Below are positions 45,640-56,605 of a DNA stretch of 64,000 nucleotides, one piece after another; position 1 is the stretch's first letter; each line of letters opens with the position of its first letter. The position numbers were made by a program, and so were the translations under genes. Location of the stretch: assembly GCA_030770425.1 (NCBI GenBank), contig JASJFT010000189.1, positions 1 through 64,000 of the forward strand, in the 5' to 3' direction. This stretch comes from Darksidea phi (lineage: Eukaryota > Ascomycota > Dothideomycetes > Pleosporales > Lentitheciaceae). The notes beneath the pieces were generated by a model. It did no database searches. It was not told where the DNA came from and saw only the letters and a program-made list of their open reading frames with translations.

Positions 45640-46318
45640 TTATGCTAGGGAGCCCCCGAGCACCCAGACCTCACCGTTGGACACTTTGTCAGCGATGCTG
45701 GTTACTTCGACGTTGTTGGGCTGGATCTGTGTATACAGTTAGTATTTTGCGCCTACAGGTCCGAAAAACAGGTCATACCGTCTTCTTTCCGTCCCTCTTC
45801 TCCCACCAGACCTCGTTTCCATTCAGTGTTTTCAACTTTTTGCCCTCCTCCCACGGTGACTCGGGTACAATATGCCTCTCCACAAACGTCCTCAGGTTCT
45901 TATGTGCCCTATCCTCTCCGCTTTTGCCTTGATACGCGTCGGCGCCAAATGTGTTGTAGTCCTCGGGATCTTCCCAGGGCTTCCTCTTAAGGTCCCGCAT
46001 TATGCTATTGTCCGGCGCCAGCACTGTAGCGTTCTGTGATGCATCGTCTAGTCTACCGGCCACGCTGTCGATGTCTCTTGTTAGACCGGAGAAGATAGCA
46101 ATGGCCTGTGTCTTTCCGATCACATCGGATATTATGACGCCAGTAGAGACAGTCTCGTCGGCCGGAGGCATGCTTGCGAAGGGGTTCGGGAGGCGGAGTT
46201 GTGATTGCAGGTAGTGGAATGGTTCCAGGATCTCGGCGAGGGGTCGGGACTCAGCGGACGCAGCGAATATGAGGCAGACAGTTGCGGTGGGGTATGCGAA
46301 GACTGAAGCAGGTTTCAT
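45640..46318 (-). CDS. Fasciclin (FAS1) domain protein
   Basis: Two exons (46318-45779, 45726-45640) with a 52-nt intron (GTATGA..CAG, phase 0) encode 208 residues. A short hydrophobic signal sequence (about residues 6-22) ends near SAESRP. A single FAS1 domain follows, with VISDVIG..., NATVLAPDNSIM (the H1-like conserved motif), NLRTFVERHIVPES and, in exon 2, the closing NGEVWVLGGSLA. FAS1 domains mediate adhesion or protein contacts at membranes or in the secretory path; a yeast vacuolar FAS1 protein is the nearest known type. Divergent to the DUF3807 gene with 212 bp between starts. Confidence 0.85.
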
Positions 46319-46530
46319 GATGGTAACAATAGGTAGCACGGGCTAGTTCGCGATTGACAGTTGTAGGTGTGGGACGGAGGGGTGAATGAGACGTCATTGT
46401 TGCCAAGGCCCGTCTCGTGATAGCGTGAATGCCTGCAGTCAAAGCTTCAAGTCCCCCTCACTTTTCATCGTCGTGTCTCCTTAACTTTATTGGAGTTTAC
46501 CCGCCGTCTCCATGTTGCTCATACACAGTA

Positions 46531-47225
46531 ATGACGCTACAACTCCCCACGGTCACGATCGTATGTATTCCCCACTAGTCGCCCAATCCCAAGTTAATAA
46601 GATTTTGCAGGATGACCTGCGCCAATTCCACGCGAAACATTTCGCAAACGCACCGTTACCCACGAATTATCTCCATGGCGCCGTGACAGAAGCTGTGCAA
46701 GAAGGGTACACCTATGAAGATGAAGACCTAGGCTACTATGAGGATGGCGTGCAGCGTACCCTCACCGACGAGGAAATCGCCATCCTCCGTCACACCGAGA
46801 TCCAAACCATCTTGCGCGAACGCAGACGACGACTTGAAGAAGGCAAGCCCATTCATGCCGTGTCCACCCCACCATCTCCATCGATAAACCTAGATGCCTT
46901 TGCCAGACGCGAACCCACCGCCTCCGCATCTCCTTCCCCAGAACAAAATGCGGCTAAATCCATCGCGTCCGATGCCGATAAAGTGCAGAGCGGTCGTGTC
47001 AACAAGCCAAAACAAAAGTGGACAGCGATCAGCGAGAAGTCGAGGGCTAGGAACGCAAAGAACAGACAGAAGAACCGGAAGAATCACCGCGCGAGAAAAA
47101 AGGAGGAGCAGAAGAAAAAAGAACAGGAGATGCTAAAGGCTGAAGAGAGCGACGAGTGGGATCCGTGGCATCAGGCAAATGGACCGGATGTGCAGAATGA
47201 TCCTACTGTTGATCTGGACTACTGA
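46531..47225 (+). CDS. DUF3807 family protein
   Basis: Two exons (46531-46560, 46611-47225) encode 214 residues. An upstream ATG (46513) gives an unspliced open frame, but a 50-nt intron GTATGT..TTGCAG fits only with the ATG at 46531, giving MTLQLPTVTI joined to DDLRQFHAKHFAN. That is the N-terminus I expect for the family. Conserved residues include EDEDLGYYEDGVQRTLTDEE and the basic C-terminal block around KNRQKNRKNHRARKKEEQKK, then an acidic end with WDPWHQ. The family is fungus-specific and uncharacterised; the basic block suggests RNA or nucleolar association (inference). Confidence 0.85.
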
Positions 47226-48222
47226 GGACATGGTCGAATGCGCCCATTGGGCGCCAAACAATGTCTATTTGCAGCTGCGATTAGTAGCCGTAACCAGCCA
47301 ATAATGAGTTTTGCTTCCACGACTGGTCGCCGAAGGGCTGGTTTCTACAGAAAATAGCAGGTGTATGCTCTCTTCTCGTATCCGTTCCCTCATGCCGACA
47401 TGCAATGACGAAGACCATTGTATGGTCATCCTTAGTCGGAGACGCAAAAGACTTGATTGTGAGCCCGGGGCTGTCTTACAGTTTGGTATCATGTGGCTTG
47501 ACTTGAATTTGTCATTGACGAATAAGATAATCTTCTCTCTGATATAGCTCGTTCTGCCGCGTGGTTGTGGTCATCGCGGAATGCTGTCGAAGCTGACTAG
47601 TTTGATCAAGGCTCGAAACTTGAAATATTTCCTAATTGAGGAAATGGTGCCTACGTGCTTCATAATCACTGGCTCCCAAAAGGAGGCGCCCGCGGAGAAA
47701 CCCGCATTAGCATAGCACGACGTCTATCATTGCCAGGATTCTTGCCGTTTATCGAGCTATTCTCAAAGCTTATGCCTATACGGCCGCGGACAGTCTTTAT
47801 GCTGCACGAGCTGCGACGCTCGTAGATGAGTAATCGTCAGCGAATGCAGCGTCAAGCATGCTAAGCCAATGCGTCTACGGTATGCATGCAGCGAGAACAC
47901 CATCTGCAAAGTTTATTTACGTTTCCTTTGGGAGTATCATCAACGAACGAACCATATTCAAGCCTATAGCACGGTTCCGTGTGTAAGATTGGTTAGCTTG
48001 TCCCACCCGTCTTACTTACGAGGAAGATACAATTCCAAAACTGCACTGACACGGGGCAAGTAGACGCCATGGCATATCCGTACATTGGAACTGAACCTTG
48101 CCGAGGAAGTATAAAGATGTGACGGATGTCGTGGGAAAGTGTAAACAGACCAGCACCATTTCGCCGAACATCCATACAACTCTCCTCGGCCAAGCAGCAA
48201 AATCAACACCACGGACAGCAAC
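47226..48222. other. 1-kb intergenic region
   Basis: No gene seen. The right end contains the TATA-like element of the next gene. Confidence 0.5.
48110..48115 (+). promoter_or_regulatory. TATA-like box upstream of alpha/beta hydrolase gene
   Basis: TATAAA in AAGTATAAAGATG, 108 bp ahead of the ATG. Confidence 0.4.
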
Positions 48223-49098
48223 ATGACATTCCTCACCACCATGGCCCAATATCTAGCCCTCTCAAGTGGCGAGAATGTCTTCTACCGCGAAGCTGGCGCT
48301 ACCACTTCGCCTACCATACTCCTGCTCCATGGCTTTCCATCCTCCTCTCATCAGTTCCGCAACCTCATCCCCATCCTCGCCCCTCACTATCGCGTCGTTG
48401 CGCCCGATCTTCCGGCGTATGGCTTCACTTCCGTCCCCGACAACTATAACTACACCTTCGCTAAGATCGCCACCACCATCGACACCTTCCTCGCCGAGCT
48501 CCCTAACCCGCCAACTAAGTACAGTATTTATCTCTTTGACTACGGTGCTCCTACCGGCTTCAGACTAGCCATGAAGCACCCCGAAAGGGTCCAAGCCCTC
48601 ATCGCTCAAAACGGCAACGCCTACATCGACGGCCTAGGCGCCTTCTGGGATCCCATCAAAACCCTCTGGAGCACCACAAACTCCGCTTCCGCCCGCGACG
48701 CTCTACGCAGTCTTCTAGAGTTCAACAGCACGAAATGGCAATATCTGAACGGCGCTCCTCAGTCCTCTCTCATCGCTCCAGAGGCATACTACCTTGACCA
48801 AGCACTCATGGACCGTCCAGGCAATAAAGATATCCAGATCGATCTGTTTTATGATTACAGGACCAATGTGGAACTGTATCCTCAGTGGCAGGAGTGGTTG
48901 AAAACGAGCCAGGTGCCCATATTGGTGCCTTGGGGTAAGAATGATAAGATTTTTATTAGTCCTGGGGCGGAGGCGTATAAGAGGAATTCGCCGCACGCGG
49001 AGGTGCATCTTTTGGACGCGGGGCATTTCGCCCTCGAAACCCATGTTCAGGGGATTGGAGCGCTCATTATTGAGTTTCTGAAGAAGCATGGGATTTAG
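48223..49098 (+). CDS. Alpha/beta hydrolase, epoxide hydrolase / haloalkane dehalogenase type
   Basis: Intronless, 291 residues. The oxyanion motif HGFP is at 36-39. The nucleophile position is Asp106 in YLFDYGAP, that is D rather than S, as in epoxide hydrolases and dehalogenases. The acid is Asp241 (GKNDK) and the base His268 (DAGHFALE). A cap domain lies at about 135-215 (AFWDPIKTLW to DRPGNKD). No signal peptide. Fungal relatives are commonly annotated as hydrolases of unknown substrate. The first ATG (48223) was used; the ATG seven codons in (MAQYLAL) is equally possible. Confidence 0.9.
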   Translation: MTFLTTMAQYLALSSGENVFYREAGATTSPTILLLHGFPSSSHQFRNLIPILAPHYRVVAPDLPAYGFTSVPDNYNYTFAKIATTIDTFLAELPNPPTKYSIYLFDYGAPTGFRLAMKHPERVQALIAQNGNAYIDGLGAFWDPIKTLWSTTNSASARDALRSLLEFNSTKWQYLNGAPQSSLIAPEAYYLDQALMDRPGNKDIQIDLFYDYRTNVELYPQWQEWLKTSQVPILVPWGKNDKIFISPGAEAYKRNSPHAEVHLLDAGHFALETHVQGIGALIIEFLKKHGI

Positions 49099-49667
49099 GC
49101 GGTCGTTTCCCGACGAAGCGATGTGCGGATAAAAAGAGTTGGAATAAAATTGCCTATCTACCCTTAACGAGGGATTCATTATCGAAAGCTGCGTGCTAGC
49201 TACCTCTGTATTGCAGATCCAGATTATACATGACGGTTGTTAGTTTCACAAAGAGCAGTTACACTCCTTTAAATGATATTTTGAAGTCGTGAACGTTGCA
49301 AGATACGATCTCCAATGAGTGAACCCCAGAAAAGGGCTAAGAGTTTAACGTTTAAAACACTGATATTGGTATTCATATTCCTCGAGGGATTTGAGGGTCA
49401 CGTGTAGTAGCTCCAAGGCGGTGACGGCGTCGAGTGCTCCAAAATACCGATTCTGCCGGCCCGCCAAAATCATTCTGCCAAGAGTTCGAGCTCTTCACTC
49501 ACCATTCGCCATTAACATCGAAGAAACCATTGAACCTTCCACTTGAACTACTAATACAGTTGGATCTCTTCCTGAGTGCTCTTTGCGAGCTCTGACAGAC
49601 TCACAAAACCTGTGTCATTTGACCGACATCTGTGGGAGGAGGCGGGGAAGCCTAAGGAGCTGTCGCG
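49099..49667. other. Intergenic, promoter of the Kre33 gene
   Basis: 569 bp between two plus-strand genes. No further feature seen. Confidence 0.5.
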
Positions 49668-52600
49668 ATGCCGAAGAAAGCGATGTACGAGCGCATTTAG
49701 TAGGCTAGAACTGCGGTGTTTGCTAATATGACTGCAGTGATGCTCGTATACCGGCGTTGATTCGCAATGGCGCTCAGGTACGCATGCGCAAAGCCTCGGT
49801 TCGATACAATAGATTGCTTAAATCTTGTAGGAAAAGAAACGAAGCTTTTTTGTGGTCGTCGGCGACCGGCAAAAAGATGTCATAGTCAATTTGTATCACA
49901 TTCTACTAAATGTGGATGTGAAGTTGAACAAGTCGGTGCTATGGGCATACAAAAACAAATTGCTTGGCTTCTCAAGGTGCGTGACGAGCTAGAGAAGTGG
50001 GTTGGAGACCGCTGACAATGTTTGCTAGTCACCGTAAGAAACGCGAAAAGAAAATCAAAAATGAAATCAAACGAGGCATCCGCGACATCGACACAGAAGA
50101 CCCCTTCGAGCTGTTCGTCTCGACCCAGAACGTTCGATATGTATACTACAAAGAGACGGAGAAAATTCTGGGTAACACGTACGGAATGTGCATATTGCAG
50201 GACTTCGAGGCTATCACACCCAACCTACTTGCGCGGACAATAGAAACTGTCGAAGGAGGCGGACTGGTGATATTACTGTTGAAGGGCATGAAGAGTTTGA
50301 AGCAGCTGTTCACTTTATCAATGGACGTCCACTCGCGATACCGAACCGAAGCGCATACCGATGTCGTGGCGCGATTCAACGAGCGATTTATATTATCTCT
50401 AGGGAAATGTGAGTCATGCTTGGTGGTTGACGATGAGCTGAATGTGCTGCCGATATCAGGAGGAAAGCACGTCAGGCTATTACCTCCACCAGATCCAGAG
50501 GCCGAGGGCAAGACAGAGAAGGCGAAAGAATTGGAGCAAATCAAAGAGTCACTAGCAGACACCGCCCCTGTGGGCGACCTCATTAAGCTCGCGAAAACTG
50601 TGGACCAGGCTAAGGCACTGCTCACATTTGTGGACGCGATCGCTGAGAAGACTCTCCAGAGCACGGTGGCTTTAACAGCCGCTCGAGGACGAGGAAAATC
50701 GGCAGCCTTAGGTGTAGCAGTAGCGACAGCGATTGCGCATGGCTACTCTAATATCTTCATTACCTCGCCGAGTCCAGAGAATTTGAAGACGCTTTTTGAG
50801 TTCGTCTTCAAAGCTTTCGATGCGCTCGGATACATGGACCACCAGGATTACACCATCATGCAATCTACCAATCCGGACTTCAACAAGGCCATCGTGCGCG
50901 TCAACGTGCATCGACAGCATCGACAAACTATACAGTACATCCAGCCACAGGACGCATACACTCTCGGCCAAGCAGAGTTGGTGGTCATTGATGAAGCTGC
51001 AGCGATACCACTACCTCTAGTGAGGAAGCTGATGGGTCCTTATCTAGTCTTTATGGCTTCTACGATCAATGGTTATGAAGGAACGGGACGCTCGTTGTCA
51101 CTTAAGCTCATTCAGCAACTGCGAGAGCAGTCTCGGGGTCGAACAGCTAACGGCATCGATCATGTCATTGATCGCTCGACAGGGAAGGAAACAAAAGACG
51201 GCACAGAAACATCGCTAGCCGGTCGGTCTTTGCGCGAGATTACGCTTTCAGAGCCTATTCGATACGCGCAAGGTGACGCAGTTGAACGATGGCTGAACGA
51301 TGTCCTTTGTTTGGATGCAACCCTTCCGCGATCCAAGATGAACACTCAAGGATGCCCGCATCCATCCGAATGTCAGCTTCTCCACGTTAACCGCGATACC
51401 CTCTTTTCATTCAACCCTGCTGCCGAAAAGTTCCTCCAAAAGATGATGGCGCTATATGTTGCTAGTCATTACAAGAACTCTCCGAACGATCTCCAGCTGA
51501 TGTCGGACGCACCAGCGCATCAGCTTTTTGTCCTTGTACCACCTGTCACCGAGGACAATAAACTACCAGAACCGCTCTGCGTAGTTCAGGTTGCGCTTGA
51601 AGGACAAATCAGTAGAGAAAGCGTGCTTAGCAGTCTCAGTCGTGGGCAGCGCGCTGGGGGTGATTTGATTCCGTGGATTGTCTCACAGCAATTTCAAGAC
51701 GAGAACTTTGCTGGCTTATCCGGCGCGCGTGTCGTGCGAATCGCAACGAATCCAGACTATATCAACATGGGCTATGGATCGAGGGCGCTAGAGTTGTTGA
51801 CCGACTTCTACGATGGCAAACTTGCCAGTCTCTCAGAGACAGAACCTCAGGAAGTCCAGGGAATGCGGAGGGTGAGCGAAGAAGAGCTGGAGAATGCGAC
51901 ACTCCTCAAAGATGACGTGAAAATCAGAGAAGCGAAAGATATGCCACCGCTTTTTGCACGATTGCCCGAGTTGAAGGCACCGCAACTTGATTATGTCGGC
52001 GTGTCATACGGCCTCACACCCCAGCTGCACAAATTCTGGAAACGGGCGTCTTTTGTTCCGGTATACCTACGACAAACACCAAATGAATTAACTGGTGAGC
52101 ACACGTGTGTGATGTTGCGCTCACTGGAGACAACGACATCAGACGGCAGCTGGGTCGCTGCGTTTGCGAAAGACTTCCAACGTCGATTTCTCTCCCTTCT
52201 TTCCTACCAATTCCGAACATTTGCCCCCGTCACAGCACTTTCGATAGATGAATCCGCTTCAGCAGGCTCAAAGCTGGATGTCGACCTCGCGCCTAGACCA
52301 ATAAGGAAAGCGGAGCTTGACGACATTCTTAGCGCTTACGATCTCAAGCGTCTGGACTCGTATGCGAATAACATGCTCGACTACCATGTTATTCTTGACA
52401 TGTTACCTACCATCGCGCACCTTTACTTTACAGGCCGGCTAAAGGGCCAGGTGAAACTGAGCGGCGTCCAGACCGCGATCCTCCTGGCCATCGGTTTGCA
52501 ACGGAAGGAGTTTTCAGACGTGGAGAAAGAGCTTGGCCTGAATTCCAACCAGCTAATGGCCATGTTCGTGAAGATCATCCGTAAGGTGGCGACTTCATTC

Positions 52601-53100
52601 CGTACTATAGTAGAAGGCGCTGTTGAAGAGACAATGCCGGAAGCTATGGAAGTGGCAGATGATGGCGCTGCGGAGGGTGCAGAGGATGGTGCACAACAGC
52701 GATTTAAGCCATTGGAGAAGGACTTAGTTGAAGAGCTTCAGGAAGGTGGTGATGAAGCTCTGCGAGAAGAGAGGGAGAGGGCTAAGGCATTGATCGATGC
52801 CCTACCCTTAGACGAGTAAGCCCGCCTGTCATATCGAATTATCCTACCTTGAGCTCGCACTTACCACTCGCCACTAGGTATGCAATTGGAGCCGGTACCG
52901 CTGACTGGGAAGACGCTGAACGTCAGATCCGCAAAGCAACCAAGCAAGGTGGATCAAACAGCATGACTGTGAGTGTCAAGACCAGCAAAGATAAGAAGAA
53001 AAGGAAGGCTGGAGATGCGATGGAGGAAGCATACAAAGAGGCGGAGAAGTTCAAGGAGGGTGGGAAGAAAAAGAAAAGCAAGTTCGGGAAGGGCGGGTGA
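49668..53100 (+). CDS. KRE33: RNA cytidine acetyltransferase (Kre33/NAT10)
   Basis: Five exons: 49668-49684, 49738-49777, 49831-49976, 50029-52815, 52878-53100, giving 1070 residues. The first two exons are 17 and 40 nt and give MPKKAIDARIPALIRNGAQ, the family N-terminus. The RNA helicase module has P-loop GRGKS (about 288-292) and DEAAAIPL (about 389). The GNAT acetyltransferase fold includes NPDYINMGYGSRALELL (about 642-658). The last exon adds EYAIGAGTADWEDAERQI and a Lys-rich tail; without it the frame stops falsely at 52819. Known role: N4-acetylcytidine in 18S rRNA and, with an adaptor, in tRNA, plus 40S assembly in the nucleolus. Confidence 0.96.
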
Positions 53101-53433
53101 TGCGTAGGAAATGAGTTAGTGCATGGGGCTTAGGTTTACATTTCGGTACCCCCGCTGTATATAAAGCAACGACATTTTCCACGCGGAGTCTTTCCCACTA
53201 GTTTTCTGTTACATCTTATATCACTCGGGCTTTGAGTCCTTCCCCTCTCCAAGTCCCACAGCGCCCTGACAACTCTCTTGAAACGCCAGTATATTAACCA
53301 TCTGCAGTATATTCTTAAAGTCGTTATTGTCACCACGCGACTAGTATCAACTCCTCCGTATGCTTGTTATAAAGCTATATCTTGAGAATCATATGGTTCC
53401 GAGATAATGGTGGCATAGATCCAGCCTGTACCT
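53101..53433. other. Intergenic between converging genes
   Basis: 333 bp; nothing seen other than likely terminator sequence. Confidence 0.5.
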
Positions 53434-54597
53434 CTACTTCAAGAACTTGCTTGCCAGATTCAAAAGCCCGCCAGCACCGCCACCGCTTCCACCACCGCTG
53501 CCTCCTCCACTGCCGCCCATTTCACTCTTCATGTATAACTTGAGCGCCATCTGAGCCGCCTGAGCAACCGCATCTTGCTTTGTAGCTCCAGGGTCCTAGA
53601 TTGTAGATTAACGACTTCCCTTGAGTACTATCATTCTATCATTTCACGAGAAACTTACTGTCTTCCCCTGACTGCTTTGCTTATCAAAGAGTTGTGCTGC
53701 CTGTCCCATAGCCAGACCGATGAACTTGTTCTGACCACCTTTCCCATCCTCCTCCTTTCCGCCCGTGAACATCTTCAACGCCTGCATAGCAGCAGCAGAA
53801 CCCACATTCTGTGAGCTGGCCTGCTTATGTCCCTCGCCATCACCATAGAACTTCTGATGCTGCTTGACTGCATCGTCCTCGTCAACATCCTCCTCTTGGA
53901 GCTTAGACTTCTTGCCGGAAAGCATTCCAAGGGCGGTGCTGAACAGGTTGGAGTCGGCGGAGTCTCCGGCATGCGAGGAGGCATGTTGAGCTGCGCCGGA
54001 GAAGTCATCAGATGAGCCACCATAGGCGCCACCTCCACCATATGAAGTTCCGGAGGAGTGTTGACCCGAATGGTGACTTTCTTGACGACCTTCTTGACCA
54101 TAACTGCCACCTCCCCCAGAGCCGCCATAGCCTCCGCTTGGATGGCTGCTGTTGCCATTTCCTCCGCCGTAACCTCCTCCACTGCCTTCATATCCTCCAT
54201 ATGGACGATCGTCGTATTGGTTCGCACCGTGGCGACGTTCTTCTCCATATCCACCGCCGCCGCCTCCTCCTCCTCCATAGCCGCCAGAGCCACCGGAGGG
54301 CCGGTCACTGTATTCATTCCCACCCTGGCGCCTCTCCTCACCATATTCCCCACCTCCGCTTCCTCCGTAGCGGCCGGAGCCGCCAGACGGGCGATCGTCA
54401 TAAGTGTTCGCGCCATACCGACGTTCTTCTCCATACCCGTCGCCTCCCTGACCATATTCACCCCCCTCCTGACGACGATCTCCATATTCTTCGCCTCGGC
54501 GCTCATCAACATATCCGCTGCCTCCGCCCTGCTCGCGGCGCTCGTCACGTCCGTATCCGCCACCACCGCCTTGGTTGTAGAAATCGTTGGAAGCCAT
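53434..54597 (-). CDS. Glycine/tyrosine-rich fungal protein with conserved C-terminal domain
   Basis: Two exons (54597-53659, 53595-53434) with a 63-nt intron encode 366 residues. Residues ~6-200 are low-complexity Gly/Tyr/Arg/Glu, with three tandem ~30-residue repeats beginning YGEERR and containing DRPSGG or DRPYGG. The C-terminal ~130 residues are conserved in fungi: DSNLFSTALGMLSGKK, HQKFYGDGEG, SAAAMQALKMFTGG, FIGLAMGQAAQLFDKQ and AVAQAAQMALKLYMKSE, ending in a Gly/Ser stretch and LLNLASKFLK. Family relatives are annotated as beta-flanking or DUF7721-type proteins without known function. The repeats resemble those of proteins that phase-separate; this is inference. Confidence 0.85.
54181..54438 (-). 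repeat. Three tandem ~90-nt coding repeats
   Basis: Minus-strand units starting YGEERRYG, YGEERRQG and YGEERRHG at about 54436, 54346 and 54250, each followed by an [DS]DRP[SY]GG core and a poly-glycine run. Confidence 0.75.
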
Positions 54598-55181
54598 TGT
54601 GGTGGATAGTTTAGCTAAACCAGAAGTATTAGCCTGGACGTCTAGACTAAAAGGGAAGGAAGGAAAAGTTGGGGGAGATACTAGCAATAGCCGATATGCC
54701 TTGTGCTGCACATCATCGATGGCTATCATGCTCACTCTGCTGTGAGCTGCAATTTGGGCTCTTCCGACCTTCTATCATACTATAACTATAAGAGAAAAAG
54801 GAACTTACGTGTAAAGTAGTCGAGAGTTATTCCTGCAAGGGTAGAGTGTAAGTAGAAAGTCAGACAATGACGATCTTATAAAGGATCATAGATGGTACCT
54901 GGGAGAAGAGCTGGACTCACCAGCCCCTCACTAGTGACGTATGGCGCAGCTACCCTTCATGCATCATGCGTGCATGCAGGTGAGCAATTTATTGGCTGCA
55001 TGAGTTGATACTCAAACCTGTTTGAAACATGCGAGCGGTAAGCTAAGCGCGGGGTCTAGACAATTCGTAAAGGGTGTTGAACATGCAAACATAGATTGAC
55101 TTCAAGGAAAAGGACCTAAGGCACAATATATACAGCTTCGCCGGCGACATCTTGCTGGCGGTGACGATGTTGTTCTCGTTT
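54598..55181. other. Intergenic, promoter of the glycine-rich gene
   Basis: 584 bp with no supported gene. Confidence 0.45.
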
Positions 55182-55583
55182 CTATTTCTTTGCTGCTTCC
55201 TCTGCTAACTTTCTACCGATCAACATGACCGAACAATTGCCCAACTCCCACCTTCTCTTGAAAATGTGCGCTGGATCCAGACAAGTTACTGCATGCCGCA
55301 CAGCTGCCTTTAATGCGTCTTCTATCTCTTCGGAGCCAGCTTCCCCGGGAGCGACATTTTTCGCGTCCTGCACATCAGTCCCAAGAGAACGGAGTGCGGT
55401 GATGGTATCGCCGCCAACTTCAAGCGCAGGCTGCGCCTGCAGGTGTGTATGCGGACTACTGAGCAGACAATGCATGTTCTCCCTAAGGTTGCGTTTGGCT
55501 TTTTCCAAATCAGAGACGTGGTTGCTGCGGATGCCCCGTCTTGCCTTCGTTGGTGTCGCTGCCGTGTAATGGCCCACAACTGC
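55182..55583 (-). pseudogene. Truncated gene of unknown family, cut by a MITE
   Basis: An open frame of about 134 codons reads leftward from the MITE edge to a stop at 55182. The product has protein-like composition (ARRGIRSNHVSDLEKAKRN... then LGNCSVMLIGRKLAEEAAKK) and I do not recognise it. Upstream of the edge the frame continues only into transposon sequence, and no matching 5' part is visible beyond the MITE at 56011. It is therefore probably the 3' remnant of a gene whose start was removed. An in-frame Met (ENMHCLL) near 55475 could start a shorter protein. It could also be chance. Confidence 0.35.
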
Positions 55584-55585
55584 TA

Positions 55586-56011
55586 TTTGGTTTGGATTTG
55601 CGTAGTGGGAGTCTCTTTTGTAAAGCCCGTACGAAATATAGTAGGAGTTTGTATGTAGCAGAAGTGCTATACCCACACCTTATCCACGATAATAGAGCTG
55701 TAGGGCTTCACATAGTAATACCGACGAGGCGATGTTTCGAACATTGAGATGACGAGGAATGACATGGGCTGCCGAGCAGCGGTAGCGATGAGTTAGCATA
55801 CTCACACTGCCGCCCACAGTATAAAATTGCCTGCGATGATACCAGCGACCCACTCACTACATCCATCTCTTATACCTAGCCAGCTTCCTCATTATATATC
55901 CATCAACACCCACTATAAGGTGTGGGTATAGCACCTCTACTGTGTAGAAACTCTTACTGTGTTTCGTGCGGACCTTATAAGGAGACTCCCACTATGCAAA
56001 TCCAAATCAAA
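55586..56011. mobile_element. 426-bp MITE with ~97-bp terminal inverted repeats
   Basis: The left end (55586-55683) and the right end (55916-56011, inverted) are the same sequence with scattered substitutions, starting TTTGRTTTGGATTTGCRTAG and ending near CCCACACCTTAT. Both ends are flanked by TA (55584-55585 and 56012-56013), the target duplication of Tc1/mariner-type elements. There is no coding capacity inside. A TATAAAA motif lies near 55820. Confidence 0.8.
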
Positions 56012-56204
56012 TAAAGAAGAAGTATGAATAACGTGGGGCAGTAAAGAGGCGTAATAGTAAAGGTTAAGGGTAGCCGCGTGCTAGTACGTTTGCGAATTTG
56101 TTCGATTAGGAAGGTATGCCCTACTTACCTACTCTCCACCTCTATAATACGCGTCGGTTCTTTTAATAAAGGTAATCCTATATCCGACCTCCTCCTTTAT
56201 CCTA
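56012..56204. other. Spacer between two MITE copies
   Basis: TA-rich 190-bp stretch that is likely transposon-derived as well. No feature recognised. Confidence 0.4.
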
Positions 56205-56605
56205 TTTGATTTGGATTTGCATAGTGGGAGTCTCTTTAGAAGGTCCGCACGAAACACAGTAGGAGTTTGTACACGGTAGAGGTGCTATACCCACACCTTA
56301 TACACGATAATAGAGCTATAGAGCTGTACACAGTAATACCGACGAGGTGATGTTTCGAATATTGAGGCGCTGGACGAGAAATAACATGTGATACCGAACC
56401 ATAGAGCCTGGTTGGGAGACCAACAGCGGTAGCGAGAAGTTAGCGCACTAATCCTACCACCCATAGTATAAAAATTGCCCGCGATAATACTAGTATCCTA
56501 CTCACTACATCCATCTCTTATCCTTAGCCAGCTTTCTTACTATATCTATCTCTTATCCTTAGCCAGCTTCCTTATATCTATCTCTTATCTTTAGTTAGCT
56601 TCCTT
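56205..56605 (+). mobile_element. Second copy of the MITE left end and interior, with tripled 32-bp tail
   Basis: From 56205 the sequence matches 55586 onward over about 320 bp, again preceded by TA. It carries the same TATAAAA-ATTGCC motif and CATCCATCTCTTA...AGCCAGCTT. The final unit is then repeated three times (56509-56605, ~32 bp each). No inverted right end was found downstream, so this copy may be the 5' end of a larger element or truncated. Confidence 0.75.
56509..56605 (+). repeat. Three tandem 32-bp units
   Basis: Units of ATCTATCTCTTATCCTTAGC type, each ending AGCTTYCTTA. One copy exists in the first MITE. Confidence 0.75.

Noticed and set aside
46513..46560. Upstream ATG giving a longer, unspliced DUF3807 frame
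   Set aside because: The 50-nt GTATGT..CAG intron and the conserved N-terminus fit only the ATG at 46531; the longer reading has an unrelated stretch before DDLRQF.
49790..49812. GGTTCGATAC phrase resembling a tRNA B box
   Set aside because: There is no A box or acceptor stem around it, and it lies in an intron of Kre33.
52817..52819. Apparent stop ending Kre33
   Set aside because: It lies in the donor GAGTAAGC of a real intron; the next exon (52878-53100) encodes the family C-terminus.
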